A program made the translations under genes and the position numbers. Positions 27,900-35,407 of a stretch of DNA of 35,407 bases are shown piece by piece (the stretch's first letter is position 1; each line of letters begins with the position of its first letter). The stretch lies in assembly GCA_964550565.1 (NCBI GenBank), contig CAZKAI010000041.1, positions 1 through 35,407 of the forward strand, read 5' to 3'. The DNA comes from Anaeroglomus sp964550565 (GTDB lineage: Bacteria; Planctomycetota; Phycisphaerae; Sedimentisphaerales; Anaerohalosphaeraceae). The notes beneath the pieces are model-generated. The model was not told the origin of the DNA. It saw only the letters and a program-made list of their open reading frames with translations, and did no database searches.

Positions 27900-29561
27900 T
27901 CATGCGTTTCCGGAGAAATCCGGTTTGTATCGATTGGTAATTGGCATCCGCCGGTCTTTGCCGAAGGCCCGGGGGGTGATCTTGACACCCGGGGGACATT
28001 GGCGCCGCTTGTACTCGGCCAAATCCACAAGACGAAATACCCGTTCTACCGTTCGCGGCGGGAAACCTTCGGCAATCAATTCGGAGGGGGATTTCTCCCG
28101 TTCGATATATCCCTGCAGGATAACATCAAGGATATCATACTCCGGCAGCGAATCGCTGTCTTTCTGATTGGCCCGCAGTTCGGCGGTAGGGACGCGGTCA
28201 ATGGTGCTTTGGGGAATCCGTTCTTTCCGTGCAACCCGATTGACATAATCGCTGAGCTGATAGACCAGCGTTTTGGGAACATCTTTGATGACGGCAAACC
28301 CCCCTGCCGTATCGCCGTAGAGGGTACAATAACCAACGGCGGTTTCGCTCTTGTTGCCGGTAGTCAGAACCATATACCCGAGCTGGTTGGACAACGACAT
28401 CATCAGGCAGCCGCGAATACGGGCCTGCAGATTCTCATAAGCAAGTCCTTTTTCATTCCAGCCCGGCACTGCGGACAGCACACCACTGAATTCTTTCAGA
28501 ATGCTCTCGATAGGCAGGCTATGAAACTGAATGCCGAGGTTTTCGGCCAGCTTTCGAGCATCGTCCTGGGTATCGGTACTGTTGAATCGTGATGGCATCG
28601 TAATGCCAAGCACATGTTCCGGCCCGAGTGCATCGGCGGCGATGACTGCCGTCAGGGCCGAGTCGATGCCGCCGCTGAGGCCAATCATGGCCTTGCTGAA
28701 CCCGTTCTTGCGGACATAATCCCTTGTTCCAAGTACCAGGGCATGATAGACTTCGGCAGCCGGTTCCAGTTCCTCGTTTACAGGCAGCGATTCGCCCGAT
28801 TTGGGCAACGATACCGTCGTGGACTGATTCTGTAATTTGATATCGGCATAGAGGATATCATTTTCAAATGCCTTGCCGGAGACAATAACCGTACCGGCTG
28901 GGTCGGCAATCAGACTCCGCCCGTCGAATACGAGTTCATCCTGTCCGCCGATGAGATTGCAGTAGAAGACCGGCTTTTGAAAATGGGCGGCACATTGACC
29001 GACGATAGTCTGACGCTGATCCGATTTTCCGGAATGGAAAGGTGATGCGGAAATGTTAATCATTCCATCAAAGCGGCATGGTTTCAGGAATCGCGTCAGC
29101 CAGTCGAGATTCCAGATATCTTCACAGATGGTCAAAGCCAGACGTATTCCGTTGACCTCGCAAACCACCGGTTCATAGCCCGGCGTAAAATAGCGTTTCT
29201 CGTCAAATACGCCGTAATTGGGTAAAAGAACTTTGCGATAAATTGCAGCGATTTTACCGTTTTGAATCACGGCCAGCGAATTATAGATATTTTTATCCTG
29301 CTGTTCGGCAAATCCGACCATTAGAACCGGACCGTCCCAGCCGGCGGCCAGTTGATCCAGAACCTGCCGGGTATCCTGCAGAAACCGCGGACGCAGGAGC
29401 AAATCCTCCGGCGGGTAGCCGCACAGGCACATCTCCGGAAAAACGACGATATCGGCACCCTCGGCCAGGGCCGTCGCAGCATAATGGCGAATCATGGCGG
29501 CATTGCCCGCCAGATCGCCTACTGCGACATTACACTGTACCAGCGCTATCCGTATCGCCAT
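27900..29561 (-). CDS. nadE: Glutamine-dependent NAD+ synthetase
   Basis: NadE amidates nicotinic acid adenine dinucleotide to NAD+ using ATP and glutamine-derived ammonia. The 553-residue chain combines an N-terminal nitrilase-type glutaminase with a C-terminal synthetase. Glutaminase triad candidates are Glu43 (FPEMCLCGYPP), Lys110 (YRKVLLPNYG) and Cys146 (LTICEDIW). The synthetase has the PP-loop SGGIDSAL at 296-303. The length suits the bacterial fused form. I start at the ATG at 29561 because AAGGGA lies ten bases upstream; a TTG three codons earlier is too close to that site. It lies about 20 bases after gltD, in a run of enzymes that all take nitrogen from glutamine. Confidence 0.96.
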   Translation of the reverse strand: MAIRIALVQCNVAVGDLAGNAAMIRHYAATALAEGADIVVFPEMCLCGYPPEDLLLRPRFLQDTRQVLDQLAAGWDGPVLMVGFAEQQDKNIYNSLAVIQNGKIAAIYRKVLLPNYGVFDEKRYFTPGYEPVVCEVNGIRLALTICEDIWNLDWLTRFLKPCRFDGMINISASPFHSGKSDQRQTIVGQCAAHFQKPVFYCNLIGGQDELVFDGRSLIADPAGTVIVSGKAFENDILYADIKLQNQSTTVSLPKSGESLPVNEELEPAAEVYHALVLGTRDYVRKNGFSKAMIGLSGGIDSALTAVIAADALGPEHVLGITMPSRFNSTDTQDDARKLAENLGIQFHSLPIESILKEFSGVLSAVPGWNEKGLAYENLQARIRGCLMMSLSNQLGYMVLTTGNKSETAVGYCTLYGDTAGGFAVIKDVPKTLVYQLSDYVNRVARKERIPQSTIDRVPTAELRANQKDSDSLPEYDILDVILQGYIEREKSPSELIAEGFPPRTVERVFRLVDLAEYKRRQCPPGVKITPRAFGKDRRMPITNRYKPDFSGNA

Positions 29562-29581
29562 GTTTTTCAAATCCCTTGTGT

Positions 29582-31006
29582 TTAACTGTTTTTCTGATAC
29601 CAGTTCAAAATGGCCTCGGCCGCCAAACGCCCGCTGTCAATCGCCCGAACCACCAGGGAAGCGCCGGAGACCGCATCGCCGGCACCAAAAACCGAGGGGA
29701 TATTGGACTGATACTGATGGACTTTAATATTGCCGCGGGCATCAAGGTCAAGGTTCAGATCCTTAATGAGCTGGTTGTGTTCCACATGAACAAAGCCCAT
29801 GGCCAGCAGAACCAGCTCTGCTTTAATCACAAACTCCGAGCCTGGAACTTCATTCATGATCCAGCGCCCATTATCCTGTTTCCATTCGACTTTGCAGGCA
29901 TGGACTTCTTTCAGGCCGGAGGCATCGCCGACAAATTTTTTGCTGGCGATACTCCACATCCGATTGCAGCCTTCTTCGTGTGAAGACGACGTGCGCATCT
30001 GACGGGGCCACATTGGCCAGGGCGTATCGTCCGGCCGGCTTTCCGGAGGCTGGGGCAGGATTTCAATCTGGGTAATCGACGCAGCACCCTGGCGACGTGA
30101 CGTTCCCACACAGTCGCTGCCGGTATCACCGCCGCCGATAACCAGGACATTCTTGCCGGCAGCATTGATTCGGCCTGACAGACTGAAGGATTCGCTGGAA
30201 TTGAGCTTGTTCTGCTGAGTTAAAAATTCCATCGCATAATGAATACCCGGGATGTCGCGGCCGGGTATCGGCAAATCACGGGGCTTGCCGGCTCCCATGG
30301 TAATGCAGATATAATCGAACATCTTCTGCAGATAGTGTGCGGAAATGTCTTTGCCCGCATCTACGCCGGTATGGAATTTGACTCCTTCGGCCTTCATCTG
30401 TTCCAGCCGACGGTCAATCACCCATTTTTCAAGTTTGAAATCCGGTATGCCATACCGCAGCAGTCCACCGGGTTTCTCGTCTTTTTCGAACACCGAAACC
30501 TCGAATCCCGCCCGGGCAAGCTGCTGAGCGGCAGACAGTCCCGCAGGGCCGGAGCCGATGATGGCAACGGTCTTTCCGTTTTTGACCGCAGGCGGCATGG
30601 GTTTGATCCAGCCCTCGGCAAAACCTCGTTCCACAATCTGATATTCAATATGCCGGATCGTAACCGGCTTGTCATTGATTGACAGCGTGCAGGAGGTTTC
30701 ACAGGGTGCCGGACACACACGGCCGGTAATTTCCGGCAGATTATTCGTTGCATGCAATACATCACAGGCCTGCTGCCAACGTCCCTGATACACCAGGTCA
30801 TTAAATTCCGGGATATTATTGCGAACCGGACAGCCTGTGCCATGGCAGAACGGGATGCCGCAATCGATACAGCGGGCCGCCTGCTTTTTCAATTCATCGG
30901 GAGTCAGGGGAATTTCAATTTCCCTGTAATCTTTAATCCTGCAGTCCACCGGACGATAGCCGGTTGATTGCCGCGAATATTCGACGAAACCTTTTGCCTT
31001 AGCCAT
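29582..31006 (-). CDS. gltD: Glutamate synthase small subunit
   Basis: GltD feeds electrons from NAD(P)H through FAD and two [4Fe-4S] clusters to GltB. The 474-residue protein has the N-terminal iron-sulphur cysteines at 46, 49, 54, 59 (CIDCGIPFC...GCP) and 98, 102, 106 (CPAPCETSC). The FAD-binding GSGPAG is at 151-156, and the pyridine-nucleotide fold GGGDTGSD is at 291-298. The ATG at 31006 overlaps the gltB stop by eight bases and is preceded by GAGGAGGTG, a strong ribosome site inside the end of gltB. The frame is open 18 codons further upstream, but that start lies inside gltB and has no ribosome site. Confidence 0.96.
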   Translation of the reverse strand: MAKAKGFVEYSRQSTGYRPVDCRIKDYREIEIPLTPDELKKQAARCIDCGIPFCHGTGCPVRNNIPEFNDLVYQGRWQQACDVLHATNNLPEITGRVCPAPCETSCTLSINDKPVTIRHIEYQIVERGFAEGWIKPMPPAVKNGKTVAIIGSGPAGLSAAQQLARAGFEVSVFEKDEKPGGLLRYGIPDFKLEKWVIDRRLEQMKAEGVKFHTGVDAGKDISAHYLQKMFDYICITMGAGKPRDLPIPGRDIPGIHYAMEFLTQQNKLNSSESFSLSGRINAAGKNVLVIGGGDTGSDCVGTSRRQGAASITQIEILPQPPESRPDDTPWPMWPRQMRTSSSHEEGCNRMWSIASKKFVGDASGLKEVHACKVEWKQDNGRWIMNEVPGSEFVIKAELVLLAMGFVHVEHNQLIKDLNLDLDARGNIKVHQYQSNIPSVFGAGDAVSGASLVVRAIDSGRLAAEAILNWYQKNS

Positions 31007-34000
31007 GGAACACCTCCTCGGTTGCCGGTGTCTGTTCCGCCGCCCTGCGTTCCTGTTCACGCATTCGTTCGAGGGCCTTGCGGTAATCCGTTGGTATTAC
31101 TTTCACGAAACGACCCACCATATCCGGCCACGCATTGAGAATTCGCTTTGCCCGGCTGCTGCGAGTCAGTTTTTCATGCTTTACAATATGCTGATGCAGG
31201 ATGTCTTTGTCTTCCTGCCGCCAGACGTTTTCCAAATCGACCATGTCGAGGTTGCACAGGGTGTCAAACAACTGCATTTCATCGAGGACATAGGCGATGC
31301 CGCCGCTCATGCCCGCAGCAAAATTACAGCCGGTTTTGCCCAGCACAATCACCAGGCCGCCGGTCATGTATTCACAGCCGTGATCCCCGACACCTTCGAC
31401 CACCGCGGTCGCTCCGCTGTTGCGGACACAGAATCGTTCGCCGGCCATCCCGTTGATATAGACCTCGCCACTGGTTGCACCATACAGCAGGGTATTGCCG
31501 ACAATGATATTTTCGTGGGCCATGAAGGGCGAATCCGGCGGAGTTTCCACAATAATCTTGCCGCCGGACAAGCCTTTGCCCAGATAATCATTGCTTTCAC
31601 CGACAAGATGAAGCGTTACCCCGCGGGCCAGGAAGGCGCCGAAACTCTGCCCGGCCGAACCCTGAAAAGTAATATCGATCGTATCTTCCGGCAATCCCTT
31701 GAGGCCATATTTCAGGGCTATTTTATTGCTCAGGATAGAGCCGACAGTACGATTGACATTGCGAATCGGCATATCGAGGGAGACTTTCTGTCCTTTTTCG
31801 ATGGCGGACTTGCATTTTTCGATAATCTGCCAGTCCAGATGATCTTCGAGCCGATAAGGCTGGGGCCGGCTGAGCCGAATGGCTTTGGAATCCTTATGAT
31901 CAGGCACATGGAAAATTTTCGAGAAATCCAGTCCTTTGGCTTTGTAATGCTCAACCGCTTTTTTGGAGCACAACCGATCCGCCCGGCCAACCATCTCCTC
32001 GACTTTGCGGAAGCCCAGTTGAGCCATAATCTGCCGCATTTCCTCGGCAACAAACGTCAGATAGCGAATGATGTATTCGGGTTTACCGCGGAAACGGCTG
32101 CGAAGTTCGGGATCCTGCGTCGCGATACCGTACGTGCAGGCACCATCATGACACCGGCGAAGCAGGGTGCATCCCATGGTCACCAGTGCACCCGTGCCGA
32201 AGCCGAATTGTTCAGCGCCGAGCAAGGCACCAATGACAATGTCCCGGCCGGTACGAAGTTGTCCGTCCACCTGCACGCGTATCCGGTCACGCAATCCGTT
32301 CAGGACCAGGACCTGCTGGGTTTCAGCGAGTCCGATTTCCCATGGACAGCCGGCATGTTTAATCGAAGACAACGGACTGGCGCCTGTTCCGCCGTCATGT
32401 CCGCTGATTAAGACCTCATCTGCGTTGCCTTTGCAGACACCGGCAGCGACGGTGCCGACGCCTACTTCCGAGACCAGTTTTACAGAGACCTTAGCCGAAG
32501 GATTGCTGCACTTGAGGTCATAAATCAACTGGGCCAGATCTTCAATCGAGTAAATATCGTGATGCGGCGGAGGTGAAATCAGCGTTACGCCCGGCGTCGA
32601 AAAACGAAGCTGGGCAATTTCATCGGTCACTTTGTGCCCGGGAAGCTGGCCGCCTTCGCCCGGTTTTGCACCCTGAGCCATTTTAATCTGCAGTTCTTTG
32701 GCATGGGCCAGGTAATTGATGGTTACGCCGAATCGACCGCTGGCCACCTGCTTGATGGCACTGTTTAACGAATCCCCGTTGGGCAGCGGCTTATAGCGTT
32801 CAGGATCCTCGCCGCCTTCCCCCGTATTGTTCATCGCACCAATGCGGTTCATCGCAATCGCCATGCATTCATGGGCTTCTTTGCTGATGGAGCCGTGACT
32901 CATCGCCCCGGTACAGAACCGTTTGACGATTTCCGATGCCGGCTCCACTTCATTCAGCGGTACGGGATTGCCCGGTACAAATTCAAACAATCCTCGCAGC
33001 GTGCACAGCGATTTGTCCTGCTCATTGATTGCTTTGGCAAACTCCTGATAAGCCTTCGGGTCATTATTCACAACCGCATGCTGCAGGCTGGAAACGGTCG
33101 TCGGATTCCACAGGTGACGCTCCCCGTCACAGCGGAAATGATATTCTCCGCCATATTCCATTTCGAGTTCGCCGGGCTTGCGGTTGCGATAGGCCTCATG
33201 GTGCCGGCGTATTGCATCGGCGGCAATCTGACGTAATCCTATTCCTTCAATCCGGGAGCTGGTTCCGACAAAATACTTATCGACAAACTCTTTGTTCAAG
33301 CCGACTGCTTCAAATAACTGGGCATTGAAATAACTGCGAAGTGTCGATATGCCCATCTTGCTCATGACCTTGAGAATGCCTTTTTTGATCGCGGCGATAA
33401 GGTTGTCGGCACATTGTCCCAAATCGGTCTTGGCAGACAAATCGCCCTGCCGCTGCAGTTCCTGCAGCATTTCAAAAACCAGGTACGGATTTACGGCATT
33501 GGCGCCGAATCCGCACAGCAGGCAGAAATGCATGACTTCGCGGGCTTCTCCGGTTTCCACAATCAGCCCCGCTTCCCCGCGCAGGCCTTTTTCAATCAGA
33601 CCATGATGGACCGCGGCAACGGCTAATAAGGCAGGAATCGGGGCCTTGTCGGCATCACATCCCTTGTCACTGATGACCAGCAAAGAGGCACCATTATCGA
33701 TTTCCCGCTGGGCGGCTGCAACCAGTTTATCCAGCGACCGTTCCAGGTTGACCGTGGGATCGTTGGAATGAGCATCAAAAAAAGCCGGGAGGGTTGCCAC
33801 CTTGAAGTCTTCGCGTTTCACATTGCGAAGACGAATCATATCTTCATTTGTCAGGAGCGGATGAGGCAATTTCAACTGTCGGCAATGCTGGGGAGTCTCG
33901 TCCAGAACATTCCGTTTTTTACCGGTAAAGCTCATCAGGCTCATGACCAGACCTTCACGGAGCGGATCAATCGGAGGATTGGTAACCTGGGCAAACAACT

Positions 34001-35407
34001 GCTTGAAATAATCGTATAACAGACGAGGCCTGTCGCTTAATACAGCGAGTGCGGCGTCGTTGCCCATGGAGCCAACCGGTTCCTGGCCATTTTGTGCCAT
34101 CGGGGCAATGACCATCCGCATTTCTTCACGGGTGTATCCAAAGACCCGCAACCGTGTATATAATGTATCGATATCGGTAATAGCTGCTTTAGGCGTATCA
34201 AACAGACCCCGCAATTCGATGCGGTTTTCTTCCAGCCATCGACGATAAGGCTTCTGACGCGCAATATTACTTTTGATTTCCTGGTCGGTAATGATTCGCC
34301 CCTCCCGGGTATCGACCAGAAACATCTTGCCGGGCTGCAGACGCCCTTTCTGGCGAATCTGATCCGGCGGAAATTCGATGACACCGGCTTCACTGGCCAG
34401 TACCGCAAGGCCATCGTTGGTCACCAGATACCGGCTGGGACGCAAGCCATTTCGGTCCAGCGTGCCGCCCAGAAAACGACCATCGGTGAAAACCATCGCT
34501 GCAGGACCGTCCCATGGCTCCATGATCGATGAATGATATTCATAAAATGCCCGTTTATCGGTGCTGATGTGATACCGTGCACCAAAGGCCTCTGGAATCA
34601 GCATCATCATAGAGTGCGGCATACTCCGGCCGGCGCGGACCAAGAGCTCCAGCATTTCATCGAAATTGGCCGAATCACTGGCGCCGGGAGTCAGGACAGG
34701 AACCAAATCGGACAAGTCTTCTCCGAGAACCGGAGCTTCCAGACTCTTTTCCCGCATCCGCATACAGTTTCGATTGCCGCTGAGGGTGTTGATTTCGCCA
34801 TTATGCGCTATGCAGCGGAACGGGTGTGCCAGTTTCCAATTCGGAAAGGTATTGGTGCTGTATCGCTGGTGAACAATAGCCAGGGCCGAAGTCATTCGCT
34901 CATCCGACAAATCAGGATAATACGCGAATAACTGCCATGCCATAAACATTCCTTTATAGCAGATTGTCCGGCAAGACAGGGTACTTACGTAAAAATCATC
35001 CCCTTGCCTGCCAAGCGCGGCAACCTGTTTTTCCGCCCGTTTGCGAGCCAGGAACAAGCGACGTTCCAATTCCTCGTCGCGATATGCCATGCCGTCTACA
35101 AACAGTTGTTTGATATTGGGTTCCGCCTGCAATGCAATCGGCCCAAGGCAATCATTTTTATATGGCACGTCACGCCATCCGAGAACCTTCATGCCATAAT
35201 GATCGATGGCCCGTTCGAGAATCGCGTCGCATTTAGCCCGAAGCTGAACATCCTTCGATCCAAAAACCATCCCAACGCCGTAGGTGCCGGGATGAGACAA
35301 TACAATCCCCTGTGTCTTGCAGACATCCACGAAAAATTCATGGGGAATCTGAAACAGGATACCTGCGCCATCGCCGGTAATATCATCGGCACTGGCGGCC
35401 CCGCGAT
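30999..35407 (-). CDS. gltB: Glutamate synthase large subunit (N-terminus outside the window)
   Basis: GltB makes two glutamates from glutamine and 2-oxoglutarate. About 1468 residues are visible, and the frame is open to the window edge. The first visible residues (GDGAGILFQIPHEFF near the start) belong to the class II glutaminase domain, so only some 40-50 residues including the catalytic Cys1 are missing. A GTG at 35330 is therefore not the true start. Then come the central domain, the FMN-binding synthase domain (KPGEGGQLPGHK, SGHDGGTGASPLSS), the [3Fe-4S] ligands Cys1079, Cys1085 and Cys1090 of the visible chain (spacing X5, X4), and the C-terminal GXGXG beta-helix. The gene overlaps gltD. 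The promoter of the whole minus-strand cluster must lie beyond the right edge unless internal promoters exist. Confidence 0.97.
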   Translation of the reverse strand, partial: RGAASADDITGDGAGILFQIPHEFFVDVCKTQGIVLSHPGTYGVGMVFGSKDVQLRAKCDAILERAIDHYGMKVLGWRDVPYKNDCLGPIALQAEPNIKQLFVDGMAYRDEELERRLFLARKRAEKQVAALGRQGDDFYVSTLSCRTICYKGMFMAWQLFAYYPDLSDERMTSALAIVHQRYSTNTFPNWKLAHPFRCIAHNGEINTLSGNRNCMRMREKSLEAPVLGEDLSDLVPVLTPGASDSANFDEMLELLVRAGRSMPHSMMMLIPEAFGARYHISTDKRAFYEYHSSIMEPWDGPAAMVFTDGRFLGGTLDRNGLRPSRYLVTNDGLAVLASEAGVIEFPPDQIRQKGRLQPGKMFLVDTREGRIITDQEIKSNIARQKPYRRWLEENRIELRGLFDTPKAAITDIDTLYTRLRVFGYTREEMRMVIAPMAQNGQEPVGSMGNDAALAVLSDRPRLLYDYFKQLFAQVTNPPIDPLREGLVMSLMSFTGKKRNVLDETPQHCRQLKLPHPLLTNEDMIRLRNVKREDFKVATLPAFFDAHSNDPTVNLERSLDKLVAAAQREIDNGASLLVISDKGCDADKAPIPALLAVAAVHHGLIEKGLRGEAGLIVETGEAREVMHFCLLCGFGANAVNPYLVFEMLQELQRQGDLSAKTDLGQCADNLIAAIKKGILKVMSKMGISTLRSYFNAQLFEAVGLNKEFVDKYFVGTSSRIEGIGLRQIAADAIRRHHEAYRNRKPGELEMEYGGEYHFRCDGERHLWNPTTVSSLQHAVVNNDPKAYQEFAKAINEQDKSLCTLRGLFEFVPGNPVPLNEVEPASEIVKRFCTGAMSHGSISKEAHECMAIAMNRIGAMNNTGEGGEDPERYKPLPNGDSLNSAIKQVASGRFGVTINYLAHAKELQIKMAQGAKPGEGGQLPGHKVTDEIAQLRFSTPGVTLISPPPHHDIYSIEDLAQLIYDLKCSNPSAKVSVKLVSEVGVGTVAAGVCKGNADEVLISGHDGGTGASPLSSIKHAGCPWEIGLAETQQVLVLNGLRDRIRVQVDGQLRTGRDIVIGALLGAEQFGFGTGALVTMGCTLLRRCHDGACTYGIATQDPELRSRFRGKPEYIIRYLTFVAEEMRQIMAQLGFRKVEEMVGRADRLCSKKAVEHYKAKGLDFSKIFHVPDHKDSKAIRLSRPQPYRLEDHLDWQIIEKCKSAIEKGQKVSLDMPIRNVNRTVGSILSNKIALKYGLKGLPEDTIDITFQGSAGQSFGAFLARGVTLHLVGESNDYLGKGLSGGKIIVETPPDSPFMAHENIIVGNTLLYGATSGEVYINGMAGERFCVRNSGATAVVEGVGDHGCEYMTGGLVIVLGKTGCNFAAGMSGGIAYVLDEMQLFDTLCNLDMVDLENVWRQEDKDILHQHIVKHEKLTRSSRAKRILNAWPDMVGRFVKVIPTDYRKALERMREQERRAAEQTPATEEVFHG

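Overview
The window reads as chromosomal DNA of a Gram-negative-type (diderm) bacterium. My best guess is a planctomycete of the Phycisphaerae kind. This is inferred from gene content and not from a marker gene: a secreted GH172/DUF2961 protein, an Aquifex-type aconitase, a lipoprotein-type TolC/MacAB exporter, and glycine/glutamine-rich exported proteins. Coding density is high. I see no prophage, IS element or CRISPR array.

Left part (1-12963): a secreted papain-like/GH172 fusion on the minus strand is divergent from a plus-strand run of aconitase, a LOG/lysine-decarboxylase-like protein, a secreted unknown and histidinol dehydrogenase (hisD). hisD abuts a minus-strand pair, a six-helix membrane protein and a HAD phosphatase. 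Divergent from these are an FHA-domain protein and the radical-SAM methyltransferase RlmN. A sulfotransferase-like protein and a cardiolipin synthase follow on the minus strand.

Middle (12964-20290): an AT-rich upstream region leads into an overlapping four-gene tripartite efflux operon: TolC-like lipoprotein, HlyD/MacA-like adaptor, LolD/MacB-type ATPase and FtsX-type permease. It is followed by a tRNA-Arg(UCG), a small membrane coiled-coil protein and a small exported Gly/Gln-rich protein that ends at a strong bidirectional terminator.

Right part (20298-35407): one long minus-strand run in the order gltB-gltD-nadE-carB-carB-carA. It looks like a nitrogen-handling operon. GltBD turns glutamine and 2-oxoglutarate into glutamate, NadE uses glutamine to make NAD, and CarAB uses glutamine to make carbamoyl phosphate for arginine and pyrimidines. 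The most notable point is that carB is present twice in tandem. Both copies are full length, look catalytically intact and are clearly diverged, with different C-terminal effector domains, and they share one adjacent carA. gltB runs off the right edge, missing only its extreme N-terminus. No single radically new system is evident. The best leads are the double carB in the glutamine cluster, the protease/GH172 fusion, and the exporter with its Gly/Gln-rich neighbour.
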